From positions 124,001 through 188,000 of the forward strand of contig NZ_JMLK01000008.1 of the NCBI RefSeq assembly GCF_000686725.1: a stretch of 64,000 nucleotides of DNA, written 5' to 3'. Position numbers and translations under genes: made by a program. The notes under the pieces are model-generated. The model had not been told where the DNA came from and did no database searches. It worked only from the letters and a program-made list of their open reading frames with translations. Below, piece after piece: positions 1 to 8,982 of this stretch. The first letter of the stretch is position 1. Each line of letters begins with the position of its first letter. The stretch comes from Clostridium akagii DSM 12554 (GTDB taxonomy: Bacteria; Bacillota; Clostridia; Clostridiales; Clostridiaceae).

Positions 1-290
1 TCTATCTCATGATATTCAGATTTTAAACTCGCTATGCTTTTAATTGGTGGAGACAATATTTCAACAGTTTTTGCCATATCAGTTTCATATTCAAAACCTG
101 ATATAACGCCGTTTTTATATCCACTTGATGTATACTCTCCTGCAGTAGAACATAATACCACCTTTTCTGATACACCTAATGACAGTTCCTTAACCTTCTC
201 ATCACTTGAAAGTAGTATAAAACTTTTGTTCTTTTCATTCTCAGTGTATTTAATGGCTTCCTGAACATTAGAAAAACTTATAGCCCTCAT
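1..290 (-). CDS. FIST-domain sensory protein, N-terminal part (runs off the window start)
   Basis: The visible 96 residues begin MRAISFSNVQEAIKYTENEK and contain LCSTAGEYTSSGY, which matches the CST-GE signature of the FIST N domain, a proposed small-ligand (amino-acid) sensing domain found in signalling proteins. The start is supported by GGAGGA about six bases upstream of the ATG. The rest of the gene, which would show the FIST C domain and any output domain, lies outside the window. The shorter reading frame on the other strand here has no ribosome site and is not a gene. The family call rests on the CSTAGEY motif and its position. Confidence 0.72.
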   Translation of the reverse strand, partial: MRAISFSNVQEAIKYTENEKNKSFILLSSDEKVKELSLGVSEKVVLCSTAGEYTSSGYKNGVISGFEYETDMAKTVEILSPPIKSIASLKSEYHEI

Positions 291-499
291 AAACTCATCC
301 TCCATTACTTATTATGTTACATTAGTGTATACGTTTGCCTTTTAGTAAAAAAAGTGTTCCATATTATATGTTAACGTGAATAATTCTACACATAATTTGA
401 ACACTCCTAAAATCATATTATTTAATTGTTGCTCTTATTTCTTAATTATATATATACCAATGTGATTTTGCAACATATTTATATAAAAATGTAACAATA

Positions 500-1471
500 T
501 TATTTAGGTCCAGATTCATATTTAGCATTAGGTTTTCTAAAGTTTACAATATTATCAACTATATACATAGGTCTATCCTTTGCTTCGTCAAAAATTCTAC
601 CTATGTATTGCCCCATTACTCCAAGACTTATGAATAACAAGCCAAACATAATAATAACAATTGATAAAATCAACCCTAAACTCAAAATGCTAAGCTTATT
701 TGATAGATGTTTTGCAATTATTACTATAGATGAAGCCAATCCTCCAACTAAACAAAAACTTCCAATGTAATTTACAAACGTAAGTGGTTTATATGTAAGT
801 GAGGTTATACCATCCAATGCCAGTTTTACCATCTTGCTAAGTGGATATTTTGTTTCACCTGCAAACCTCTCCTGCCTTATGAATTCTACATAGGTCTGCT
901 TATATCCAACCCAACTTACAAGCCCTCTTATATACCTGTTTTTTTCTGGCAATGAGGCTAAAGCATCACATACTTTTTTATCTATAAGTCTAAAATCACC
1001 AACATCTACAGGCATATCAATACTTGTCATACTTTTTAATAGTCTATAGTAAGTTTTGGCAGTTAACTTTTTTAAGAAGCTTTCCCCTTGTCGTTTAGAT
1101 CTCCTACCATAAACCACTTCATACCCTTGTTTCCATTTTTCTATCATTTTAATAATAGTCTCTGGTGGATCCTGTAAATCCCCATCTATTACCACAATAG
1201 CGCTTCCCATGGACACATCCATTCCTGCGGTTATCGCTGCCTGATGTCCAAAATTCCTAGAAAAATTTACAAGTTTTATTCGCGTATCTTTTTCACATAT
1301 AAGCTCAACTTTTTTTCTTGTACTATCCATACTTCCATCATTTACAAATATAATTTCATATTCTTCTCCTGTTTTGTTCATAACATTTTCTAGCCTTCTG
1401 TAACTTTCCATAATCACAAGTTCTTCATTATACAAAGGAACTACAATACTATATATTATTTTATTATTCAT
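500..1471 (-). CDS. GT2 glycosyltransferase with C-terminal membrane anchor (GtrB/DPM1-like)
   Basis: This 323-residue protein transfers a sugar from a nucleotide donor, probably to undecaprenyl phosphate at the membrane. The N-terminal GT-A fold shows VPLYNEE near residue 12, the VNDGSMDST donor site and VIDGDLQDPPE, the metal-binding DXD-like motif. Two hydrophobic helices follow (about 230-258 and 266-292), the GtrB/ArnC/DPM1 arrangement. The start has AAGGAAGGTG upstream. It is monocistronic in view: 210 bases separate it from the FIST gene and a promoter region with a terminator separates it from the two-component system. The lipid substrate cannot be read from sequence. Confidence 0.87.
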   Translation of the reverse strand: MNNKIIYSIVVPLYNEELVIMESYRRLENVMNKTGEEYEIIFVNDGSMDSTRKKVELICEKDTRIKLVNFSRNFGHQAAITAGMDVSMGSAIVVIDGDLQDPPETIIKMIEKWKQGYEVVYGRRSKRQGESFLKKLTAKTYYRLLKSMTSIDMPVDVGDFRLIDKKVCDALASLPEKNRYIRGLVSWVGYKQTYVEFIRQERFAGETKYPLSKMVKLALDGITSLTYKPLTFVNYIGSFCLVGGLASSIVIIAKHLSNKLSILSLGLILSIVIIMFGLLFISLGVMGQYIGRIFDEAKDRPMYIVDNIVNFRKPNAKYESGPK

Positions 1472-1626
1472 TGCATATTCACCTTCCTTTATAGATCTTA
1501 ATTACTATATGATATTGGCATACTAGCATTATATTTTCTAATATACCAATCTCTCTGCTTAAAATAATTATAAATAATAATTACAGTTACAATATGGAAA
1601 AGTTATGTGAAATCTATGTGAATTAA

Positions 1627-1662
1627 ATAAAAAAAAGCAATCAATTTTTATTATTGATTGCT
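1627..1662 (-). terminator. Intrinsic terminator of the two-component operon
   Basis: A ten-base perfect stem (AGCAATCAAT with ATTGATTGCT) is followed on the minus strand by a run of T. The stop codon of the histidine kinase lies inside the right arm, so the terminator overlaps the last codons. Confidence 0.85.
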
Positions 1663-3021
1663 TTCGTATGGTTTAATGGGATATTTGATTATAAAACTCA
1701 CACCTTTTTTTCTATTTATAGCTTTAATTTCTCCATGATAATAATCAATTATTTTTTTTGAAATAGCAAGTCCTAGTCCAAAGTTTCCAGTCTTATCTTT
1801 ATATAAATTATCAAATATTCGATTTATATTTTTATTGTCAATATTATCCCCATCATTATAAATTTCAAGCACAGTAAATTCATCTTTTCTTTTTAGCGTT
1901 ACACATATTTTTTCTTTTGCATACCTAAGTGCATTATCCAATACATTTTCAATGGAAACCATTATTTTTTCCTTATTTCCAAACACATCTCCACTGTTAA
2001 TGCTAAGCTCCCAGTTTATATCGCTGTTAATCATTTCAAATCTATCCACCATATTATTAATAACCTCTTGTAATTTTATATTTTCATTTTCAATGTTATT
2101 TTCAAGCACATAGTCAAGTGTATTTAAATACAACATTTGTTTAATCTTCTTATCAAGACTTTCTGATTCAGTCTTTATAATCTGCGCTGTTTTTTCAACG
2201 GAATCTATGTATATGCCATCAATAATAGCCTGTGCATGACTCATAATAACCATAACCGGCGTTTTCAAATCATGAGATATACTTTGAAGAAACATCTTTT
2301 CATTTTCCTCTGCATGCATAAGTTCTTTTTGCATAATGTTCATGGAATTAGCAAGACTTCCAATCTCATCATTATTTTTAACCTTAATTGGTTCTTTCCA
2401 ATCCTTATTTGCTATTCTCTTTGTATAATCCTCAAGTTCTTTCAATGGTTTTGATATATATCCTGCAACTAATTTTGCTGTGAAAAATCCTATAATTATA
2501 AAAATAATACCTATAATAACAACATAATATAATATGCTATTATCCACAAGATCTGGCATGTAGGTTATTAAATATGATTTTCCAGCATCTTTAGTTTTTA
2601 TTTCACTTATTACAAATAAAAGCTTCATATTATTGTGATATTCAGTAAATTCCATTTCTGAACTTCTAGCTCTATTCACAAACTGGGCCATCCATTTTCT
2701 ATCTCCATTATCTGGTGATGGTGGCATCCCCTGTGGTTTATTCACATCTTCAATTTTAGTTTCAGCTCCATTGATATTCACTGTGAAATTTTGGCTTTGC
2801 CTTAAACTCCTTAAGTTATTAAACCCTAAGGCATGATTCAAATTACCGCTTTTTTGCAAAGTTTCATGAAATGTCTTGAGATCCTGCATTTTTGAACTTT
2901 CTTCTAATGCGCGAAAGGCAAATATATATATTAGTGAAATACAACATACTATTACTAGAATCATAATTGTAAATGTCATCCATATTCTCATCATTAGTGA
3001 ATTTTTTTTTAACATCTTCAT
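1651..3021 (-). CDS. Membrane sensor histidine kinase
   Basis: This 456-residue kinase has a membrane helix at about 14-36, an extracytoplasmic segment of about 125 residues, a second helix at about 163-184, a HAMP linker, the phosphorylated His250 in SISHDLKTP, and a HATPase domain with the N box (NVLDNALRYA) and G boxes (GLGLAIS). The sensor segment is not recognisable, so the stimulus is unknown. The gene overlaps the upstream response regulator by four bases (ATGA), indicating translational coupling. An OmpR-type partner with no transporter beside it gives no clue to the regulon. Confidence 0.93.
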   Translation of the reverse strand: MKMLKKNSLMMRIWMTFTIMILVIVCCISLIYIFAFRALEESSKMQDLKTFHETLQKSGNLNHALGFNNLRSLRQSQNFTVNINGAETKIEDVNKPQGMPPSPDNGDRKWMAQFVNRARSSEMEFTEYHNNMKLLFVISEIKTKDAGKSYLITYMPDLVDNSILYYVVIIGIIFIIIGFFTAKLVAGYISKPLKELEDYTKRIANKDWKEPIKVKNNDEIGSLANSMNIMQKELMHAEENEKMFLQSISHDLKTPVMVIMSHAQAIIDGIYIDSVEKTAQIIKTESESLDKKIKQMLYLNTLDYVLENNIENENIKLQEVINNMVDRFEMINSDINWELSINSGDVFGNKEKIMVSIENVLDNALRYAKEKICVTLKRKDEFTVLEIYNDGDNIDNKNINRIFDNLYKDKTGNFGLGLAISKKIIDYYHGEIKAINRKKGVSFIIKYPIKPYESNQ

Positions 3022-3695
3022 ATTCTAATCACCAATTTATACCCATATCCGTATACAGTTTCTATGATTAATTTATTTACTTTCTTTCTCAGTCGCCGTA
3101 TTGTATCATCCACCACTCTGTCAGATCCAAAATAGTCATCTCCCCAAACCTTAATCAAAATTTGCTCTCTTGATATTAAATTATTTCTATTTTCTGCAAG
3201 ATAATTTAATAACTCAAATTCCTTATTAGTAAGTTGTACTTCATCTCCTTTAAAGAAAACCATTCTTTGATTTTTATTAATAAGATATTCCCCTATTTTT
3301 ATGTCTTTATTCTCTCCTTCTTTATTTTCACCATAAATTCTCTCTATAAGTTTATTAGTTCTTATAACCAGTTCCCTTGGTAAAAACGGTTTTGACAAAT
3401 AGTCATCACTTCCAAGTTCAAGTCCAACAACCCTATCTAATTCTTCATTTCTAGCAGACATAAATATTACAGGAGTATCCTTATTGTTCTGTTTAATATA
3501 TTTAATAAGTTCGTATCCATCTATCCCAGGAAGCATTATATCCAATACCCAAAGATCTGGCATATCTTTTATTTTATCTTTCGCGGAATTTCCATCTGAA
3601 AAAGTAATTACTTCATAACCTTCTTTTTCTAGATATTTTTGAAGTAACAAATTCAAACTTTTCTCATCCTCAACCAGATATATTTTTTTCGTCAA
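3018..3695 (-). CDS. OmpR/PhoB-family response regulator
   Basis: The receiver domain (about 1-115) carries the acidic pair in LVEDE, the phosphorylated Asp in VLDIMLPGIDGYE and the conserved Lys in LSKPF. A winged-helix DNA-binding domain follows (VQLTNKEFELLNYL to VYGYGYKLV). The start chosen is a TTG at 3695 because AGAGGTG sits six bases upstream of it; an ATG 27 bases further upstream has no ribosome site and would add nine residues (MIILVEVIK) before the receiver. It is the first gene of a pair with the kinase and probably controls its own promoter within 3723-3890. Confidence 0.92.
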   Translation of the reverse strand: MTKKIYLVEDEKSLNLLLQKYLEKEGYEVITFSDGNSAKDKIKDMPDLWVLDIMLPGIDGYELIKYIKQNNKDTPVIFMSARNEELDRVVGLELGSDDYLSKPFLPRELVIRTNKLIERIYGENKEGENKDIKIGEYLINKNQRMVFFKGDEVQLTNKEFELLNYLAENRNNLISREQILIKVWGDDYFGSDRVVDDTIRRLRKKVNKLIIETVYGYGYKLVIRI

Positions 3696-3896
3696 CTTTA
3701 TCACCTCTACTAAAATTATCACTCATTGTGCCTACTGAATATTCTATCACAATTTTTTTAATATATTGTAAATTAATCGTGTGAAAAATATGTGAAAAAT
3801 CCAAAGTTTAGTAAACTAGTCTCCTAATTACCGCTTTACATTTTACCATGAATACCTTAGCCATTAGCTCAAAAAATTTTATTCGTATTATTTAAC

Positions 3897-3950
3897 TAAT
3901 AACGAGTGAAAGCAAGGTGATTAGTATCATCTTGCTTTCACTCGTTATTA
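3897..3950. terminator. Long hairpin, probable terminator after the topB transcript
   Basis: A 24-base stem (TAATAACGAGTGAAAGCAAG with its complement, one G-U position) surrounds a six-base loop. It lies 11 bases after the small membrane ORF that follows topB. There is no strong T run on either side, so termination strength is uncertain. The stem could also act on either strand between topB and the response-regulator promoter. Confidence 0.6.
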
Positions 3951-3961
3951 CTCCACGTGCC

Positions 3962-4072
3962 TTACATAGTCTTTGTAATTTTTCCACATATAAATATGGT
4001 TAAAAATAGCACAGTAGAAAATATTACAGACATAAGTAATTTTGCTTTAAAGTTTTCATCCTTAAAAATCAT
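3962..4072 (-). CDS. Small single-pass membrane peptide (36 aa) downstream of topB
   Basis: The reading frame starts at an ATG five bases after a perfect GGAGG and encodes MIFKDENFKAKLLMSVIFST, then a hydrophobic stretch ending ...FICGKITKTM. Residues about 13-29 form one membrane helix with Lys-rich flanks. It begins 24 bases after the topB stop and is followed at once by a long hairpin, so it looks like the last cistron of the topB transcript. No family is recognised. Support is the ribosome site, the spacing and the amphipathic-then-hydrophobic layout. Confidence 0.6.
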   Translation of the reverse strand: MIFKDENFKAKLLMSVIFSTVLFLTIFICGKITKTM

Positions 4073-4096
4073 TATGGCCTCCAATTACTACATCTA

Positions 4097-6304
4097 TTAT
4101 TTATCATCAAATTTCATATTCCCTAAAAGCGCTGCAAAAGGATTATCATTAAAATTTTCCGATTCATTTTTCATCTTTTTCATATACTTTTGAACATCTC
4201 TTTTATCTACTTTACCTGCATTATCAAATCTCTTTCTAAATTGAGATTCTTTTTCTCTAAAATTGCAATTAGCTCCAGGGCATACATAAATTTTACCATC
4301 GCCATGTCCCCTAAGCTCTAATCTTTTTTTACACTCTGGGCATCTAGCATTAGTTACTTTACTTAAGTTTTCCCTATAACCACAATCTCTATCCTGACAT
4401 ACAAGCATTTTACCGTTTTTTCCACTAACTTCAAGCATATATTTCCCACAAGTAGGGCATTTGGTACCAGTTAAATTATCGTGCTTAAATTTGTCTTTAC
4501 TTCCTTTTACATCATCCACAAGTTTTATTGCATATTCCTTCATATTCCCTATAAATGTTTTATTATTTAGAGTTCCTTTACTTATGGCATCAAGATCTTT
4601 TTCCCACTTAGCTGTAAGTATTGGAGATTTCAGATCTTCTGGCACAAGTTCTATAACCTGCTTTCCCTTAGATGTTGGATGTACATCATTACCTTTTTTT
4701 TCTATATAAAAAGTTTTATATAATTTTTCTATTATATCTGCTCTCGTAGCAACAGTTCCAAGTCCACCTGTTTCTCCAAGAGTTTTTGCATATTCACTTT
4801 TTAATTTAATATATTTTTGTGGATTTTCCATGGCAGATAGTAATGTGGCTTCATTAAATCTTGCTGGTGGTTTTGTCTGTGCTTTATGTATGTCAACTGA
4901 AGAAAAGCTTATGCTATCTCCTTTATTAACCTTTGGCAGCATTTGTTCCTTAACATCTTCATTATGATCATGATGACTATCCTCAAAATTTTCTTGCCTA
5001 TCATAAACAGCTTTCCATCCCTTGGCTTTTACAACCTTACCTTTGGCTATAAAGCTTTCACCATTGACGTCGACTTTTACCGTTGTTTGCACAAACTCAA
5101 AAGGTGGTAGCATAACACTTAAAAATCTTTTTATAACCAAATCATAAATCTTTAATTCCTCGCTGCTAAGAGTTGACAAACTAACTCTCTGCTCTGTAGG
5201 AATTATTGCATGATGATCTGTTACTTTACTATCATCAACAAAACTTTTACTTGTCTTTATCGTACCTCTAAGTATTTCACTAGCATACCTAGAATACTGA
5301 CCTATTGATATTGCCTTTAATCTTACAGGTAGAGTTGCAACAACGTCCCTAGGAATGAACTTTGAATCAGTTCTTGGATAAGTTAAAAGTTTATGACTCT
5401 CATATAATCTTTGCATTATGGAAAGAGTTTCTTTAGGCGAAAATCCGAACATCCTATTTCCGTCCCTTTGTAGCTCTGTTAGATCATAAAGCCCTGGTGC
5501 ATAAGTTTTTTTATCACTTTCATGTACATCTACAATTTCGCCTTTTTTCCCAGTAACTTTAGTAACTATATTCTTTGCCTCTTGTTCTTCAAAAGTACTT
5601 ATTTTTCCATCTTTTTTCTGCCATTGAAGGTTAATTCCATTTGCCTTCCCTGAAACAGTATAATAATCTTTTGGTATAAATCTTTTTATCTCTTCTTCTC
5701 TTTCCACAATCAAAGCTAGTGTTGGGGTTTGAACTCTTCCTGCTGAAAGCTGTGCATTATATTTACATGTTAATGCTCTTGTAACATTTAACCCAACGAA
5801 CCAGTCTGCTTCTGAGCGCGCTTCTGCCGCTGCAAACAGGTTTTCATAGTCTTTCCCATTTTTAAGTTTTTTAAAACCTTCTAAAATTGCATTATCCGTA
5901 ACGGAAGATATCCACAATCTTTTTAATGGCTTGTTTATATGTGCCTTCTCAATAATCCATCTAGCAACAAGTTCACCTTCACGTCCTGCATCTGTTGCTA
6001 TTATAATTTCATTAACATCTTTTCTAATCATTTGTTCCCTAACTGCTTTATACTGCTTACCACTCTGCTTTATAACCTCAAGCTTTAAAGTTTTTGGAAG
6101 CATAGGTAAGTCTTCCATCTTCCACGCCTTATATTTTTCATCATAAACTTCTGGACTTGCTAAAGTTACAAGATGTCCTAATGCCCAAGTAACAATATAT
6201 TTATCCCCTTCTATATATCCCATTCCTTTTTTACTGCATTTTAAAACTCTGGCAATATCTCTTCCAACGGAAGGTTTTTCTGCCAGTATAACTGATTTAG
6301 TCAT
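4097..6304 (-). CDS. topB: DNA topoisomerase III
   Basis: This 735-residue type IA topoisomerase begins with a Toprim domain (VILAEKPSVGRDIARVL, then the acidic ATDAGREGELVARWI motif) and has the active-site tyrosine in LLTYPRTDSKFIP. It relaxes and decatenates single-strand-containing DNA. The C-terminus has two Cys4 zinc ribbons (CPTCGKY...CQDRDCGY and CPECKKR...CPGANCNF), as in the longer Firmicutes TopB proteins. The start has AAAGGAGC upstream. A short inverted repeat around the putative -10 box at 6355-6374 suggests regulation. A small membrane-peptide ORF follows. Confidence 0.95.
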   Translation of the reverse strand: MTKSVILAEKPSVGRDIARVLKCSKKGMGYIEGDKYIVTWALGHLVTLASPEVYDEKYKAWKMEDLPMLPKTLKLEVIKQSGKQYKAVREQMIRKDVNEIIIATDAGREGELVARWIIEKAHINKPLKRLWISSVTDNAILEGFKKLKNGKDYENLFAAAEARSEADWFVGLNVTRALTCKYNAQLSAGRVQTPTLALIVEREEEIKRFIPKDYYTVSGKANGINLQWQKKDGKISTFEEQEAKNIVTKVTGKKGEIVDVHESDKKTYAPGLYDLTELQRDGNRMFGFSPKETLSIMQRLYESHKLLTYPRTDSKFIPRDVVATLPVRLKAISIGQYSRYASEILRGTIKTSKSFVDDSKVTDHHAIIPTEQRVSLSTLSSEELKIYDLVIKRFLSVMLPPFEFVQTTVKVDVNGESFIAKGKVVKAKGWKAVYDRQENFEDSHHDHNEDVKEQMLPKVNKGDSISFSSVDIHKAQTKPPARFNEATLLSAMENPQKYIKLKSEYAKTLGETGGLGTVATRADIIEKLYKTFYIEKKGNDVHPTSKGKQVIELVPEDLKSPILTAKWEKDLDAISKGTLNNKTFIGNMKEYAIKLVDDVKGSKDKFKHDNLTGTKCPTCGKYMLEVSGKNGKMLVCQDRDCGYRENLSKVTNARCPECKKRLELRGHGDGKIYVCPGANCNFREKESQFRKRFDNAGKVDKRDVQKYMKKMKNESENFNDNPFAALLGNMKFDDK

Positions 6305-6354
6305 AATATTTTGCTCCTTTCTCTTTGCCTCATCTCTTTATACTTATACATAGA

Positions 6355-6374
6355 TTATAACATATGTGTTATAA
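6355..6374 (-). promoter_or_regulatory. Inverted repeat overlapping the putative topB -10 box
   Basis: TTATAACA-TATG-TGTTATAA is a perfect eight-base-arm palindrome; on the minus strand its end forms TATAAT, 50 bases before the topB start. No good -35 hexamer is visible at 17 bases. It may be an operator, but an AT-rich palindrome can arise by chance. Confidence 0.35.
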
Positions 6375-6424
6375 CTTCACCCAGACTAAGGCAAATTACA
6401 CGTTTCAAGCTAAAACCAGTTTTG

Positions 6425-6898
6425 TTATAGGTTGTTTTTTTCAGGCATTACCTTCCACTTATCATTTTCCTCTATTGAAAAATCTTTTGTTTTCTTAAAT
6501 AAATAATGCAAAAATAGAGCTACAGTTGCTAGTTTATATTTTTTTTCATATGAAACAGAATCGGGGTTTTCCATAAAATTTTGCACATCTTCTATTTCAA
6601 TTCCTGCATAGATTGCTAAAGTTTCATGGCTAATTTCAAGCTTAGCTACTAATACTCGGATTACAGCTTTAATTCTATTATCTTCCTTTACTGCTGGTAC
6701 TCCATCTGATAGCATCATAAGCATATCCCACAGAGATGAACGATCTGGAACTGACAAATCATTATAATTACCTTTCCCATTTATATAGTCTGTCAGCCAA
6801 ACATAATTTATTCCAGTTACTTGGCTCAAGGTTTTCAGTGTGATTTTATAATCCCCAACTATAGTTTGTAGCTTTTCTCTAAACAAATCTTTTATCAT
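6425..6898 (-). CDS. HTH-type protein of unknown function
   Basis: The predicted protein (157 residues from MIKDLFREKL) has two XRE-like helical segments: TLKTLSQVTGINYVWLTDYI near the N-terminus and SHETLAIYAGIEIEDVQNFM in the middle, both resembling lambda-repressor-type HTH units. A hydrophobic LATVALFLHYLF follows. The start at 6898 is preferred because AGAGGTAAGG lies upstream; a start 66 bases earlier adds 22 residues but has no clear ribosome site. It precedes topB on the same strand, separated by 120 bases that include the topB promoter region. I recognise the fold type but not the function. Confidence 0.6.
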   Translation of the reverse strand: MIKDLFREKLQTIVGDYKITLKTLSQVTGINYVWLTDYINGKGNYNDLSVPDRSSLWDMLMMLSDGVPAVKEDNRIKAVIRVLVAKLEISHETLAIYAGIEIEDVQNFMENPDSVSYEKKYKLATVALFLHYLFKKTKDFSIEENDKWKVMPEKNNL

Positions 6899-7089
6899 AT
6901 ATTTTACCTTACCTCTCACACTCAATTGAATTTTTACTAATAAATAGAGTTCTCTACTTTCCATACTGCTCTATCTACTTAATAATTATATATATTTCTA
7001 AAACTACGTGTTTATATGTATAATATTTTAATTTTGGCTAATAATAATAGTATCTCGATTATCCCATTAATAGTATTATCCTAAACCCT

Positions 7090-7125
7090 AAAATCCGTGG
7101 AGAACATATCCTCACACGGATTTTT
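7090..7125. terminator. Hairpin after the cupin gene
   Basis: AAAATCCGTG pairs with CACGGATTTT, with an inner GAG/CTC pair. The T run is on the plus-strand side, so termination of the minus-strand cupin transcript is plausible but weak. Confidence 0.4.
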
Positions 7126-7139
7126 CATTGTCTTGTCAC

Positions 7140-7460
7140 TTAAAGAAGATCTTCTCTTACTGGTGTAAAAGTCTCAAACATCACAGTATCCTCAATTGCT
7201 ACAGCTCCATGCTCTACATTCGGTTCAACATAATAGGAATCACCAGCCTCTATCACATTCTTCTCACCAGCTATAGTCACTTCTAGGCTTCCAGATAAAA
7301 TATAATTTACTTGCTCGTGTGGATGAGAATGGCTTGGACCAACTATCCCCTTTTTCATGTTAACCTGAGTAGACATAAGTTTTCCCCCACCAGCAAAAAA
7401 TATTCGTTCAAACCCTTCGGGTCCACTTACAATCTTAGCATCACTTTTTTTAACTATCAT
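7140..7460 (-). CDS. Single-domain cupin protein
   Basis: This 106-residue protein is one small beta-barrel cupin. Motif 1 is visible as GPSHSHPHEQVNYILSGSLE (metal-binding His pair, Glu-Gln) and motif 2 as GDSYYVEPNVEHGAVA with the last His. Such cupins bind a divalent metal and act as small dioxygenases, isomerases or sugar/ligand sensors; the substrate cannot be told. The start has AAAGGGG ten bases upstream. It is monocistronic between non-coding stretches of 175 and 245 bases. Confidence 0.85.
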   Translation of the reverse strand: MIVKKSDAKIVSGPEGFERIFFAGGGKLMSTQVNMKKGIVGPSHSHPHEQVNYILSGSLEVTIAGEKNVIEAGDSYYVEPNVEHGAVAIEDTVMFETFTPVREDLL

Positions 7461-7704
7461 AGTTACAGCCCCTTTTATTTTAATAATTATATTTTAACTC
7501 ATTTCTCCTCAATTTTCACTTATACCTATGAAAGAAAATTCAAATGCCTTAGGATTTTAGATGCCTTAATGCAAAAAAACTCCACTTAGATTTAACCAAA
7601 CAAAGATCAAACTATTTCAGTTTATCTTTTAGGAAAAGTCTATGGGAGTAAGTTTCATTATATATTTTTTTATATTTAATACGGATAGGTTCACATTAAT
7701 TTTT

Positions 7705-7875
7705 CTACTTGAGTCTTATTTTTTCACTAGTTTCAATTTGGATAAGGACGCCATCTTGAATGACCAATGTTATTGAGCCATATTTTATGGTCTTTGCTAT
7801 TTGTAATATTTTTTCTATATCACATTTTGAAACAGTTTCCTTCCTTTTGTAATCTCTGTTTATATCCTCAACCAT
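7705..7875 (-). CDS. YezD-like small protein (DUF2292)
   Basis: This 56-residue protein (MVEDINRDYKRKE... YGSITLVIQDGVLIQIETSEKIRL) matches the DUF2292/YezD pattern of a short helix followed by a beta hairpin ending in IQIE-EK. The ATG at 7875 is chosen because AGGAGG lies six bases upstream; the in-frame TTG 15 bases earlier overlaps that ribosome site. The gene follows nifB after about 190 bases on the same strand with no obvious terminator between, so it could be part of the same transcript. Members of this family are often seen, as I recall, near sulfur genes; the biochemical role is unknown. Confidence 0.72.
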   Translation of the reverse strand: MVEDINRDYKRKETVSKCDIEKILQIAKTIKYGSITLVIQDGVLIQIETSEKIRLK

Positions 7876-8068
7876 ATCTAACCTCCTCAATTAAAATGAT
7901 CTGTTCACTATGGGGTCCGTACACAAAACAATGATTTATAAGTTATCAATAATTAATCATACTAATCCTATTTGTTAAATATATTTTACTTTATACATAT
8001 TAATATGTCAATATACAAGACATAATTCCAAGTAATTTATTATATTTATAATTTACGAAAATTTATTA

Positions 8069-8965
8069 TCAACCATGTGAAAAAGTTTCAAGATCACTTC
8101 TAGTTCCATACAAAAGACTAGAAAGATCTTTTTTTCCTGGTATCCCACACGCATCTGCACGGCAATGTTTACAATGCCTAAATACTTCTAAATATTTTTC
8201 TGCCTCTATTCTTGCATTATCAAGCTGCTCACAGGTTGGTGCTGTTACATAACTAAGATCATGTTGAGGTATAAGAGGTATAATATTATATAGCGTAGCT
8301 CCTGCCTCCTTAACGGTTCTTGCTGTTTCCTCTATATGTTTATCGTTAATTCCAGGTACTAATACTGTATTTACCTTTACTAATACTCCTAGATCGCTTA
8401 TTTTTTTTATGCCTCTAAGTTGGGCATCAATAAGAATCTTCGCTGCTTCTTCCCCATAATATGCCTTTCCGTCTAATATTATATTTGATATTATTTGACT
8501 TTGTATTTTGGGATCCACTGCATTAACGGTAACAGTTATAGTACTCACCCCAGCTTCAAATAACTCCTGGGCATATTTTTCAAGAAGAAGTCCATTTGTA
8601 CTGAGGCATAATATTAGATCTGGATATGCTTTATTTACAAGCTTAAAAGTTTCTATAGCAAACCCAGTTGCTAAAGTATCTCCAGGGCCTGCTATTCCCA
8701 CCACAGTTATTTCAGGGCAAAGTTCTAATGCTCTTTTCACTGTTTTAACCGCATCTTTAGGAAGTAAAATTCCATTAGCTACCCCTGGTCTGTCTTCATT
8801 ACTATTGCACTCTCTTTTACAAAACTTGCACTGTATGTTACATGTAGGACTTACAGGAAGATGAACTCTTCCAAATTTCGTATGAGCTTCTCCACCTAAG
8901 CATGGATGTATATTTGATAACTTTGTGAATTTTTCACTTTTATCCCGTTTGATTGTATTTTGCAT
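8069..8965 (-). CDS. nifB: NifB-type radical SAM cofactor maturase
   Basis: NifB fuses two [4Fe-4S] clusters and inserts carbide to make the 8Fe precursor (NifB-co) of nitrogenase-type cofactors. The 298-residue protein has HPCLGGEAH near the N-terminus, the radical SAM triad in CNIQCKFCKREC, RPGV, and the C-terminal CKHCRADACGIPGKK, a NifB hallmark. It lacks a fused NifX domain, as in other short anaerobe NifBs; a NifX-like protein is encoded separately at 26072. AGGAGG precedes the ATG. It is the last gene of the SAM-I-controlled operon B, 17 bases after the second K-like gene. Its presence implies that the adjacent D/K proteins carry a NifB-derived cluster. Confidence 0.93.
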   Translation of the reverse strand: MQNTIKRDKSEKFTKLSNIHPCLGGEAHTKFGRVHLPVSPTCNIQCKFCKRECNSNEDRPGVANGILLPKDAVKTVKRALELCPEITVVGIAGPGDTLATGFAIETFKLVNKAYPDLILCLSTNGLLLEKYAQELFEAGVSTITVTVNAVDPKIQSQIISNIILDGKAYYGEEAAKILIDAQLRGIKKISDLGVLVKVNTVLVPGINDKHIEETARTVKEAGATLYNIIPLIPQHDLSYVTAPTCEQLDNARIEAEKYLEVFRHCKHCRADACGIPGKKDLSSLLYGTRSDLETFSHG

Positions 8966-8982
8966 AATATTTCCTCCTTTCC

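Noticed and set aside
291-499. Small genes or regulators between the FIST gene and the glycosyltransferase
   Set aside because: No reading frame with a ribosome site, no clear promoter pair and no stable hairpin could be supported.
7461-7704. Regulatory RNA upstream of the cupin gene
   Set aside because: Only the dispersed repeat core is visible; no conserved aptamer blocks or paired stems were found.
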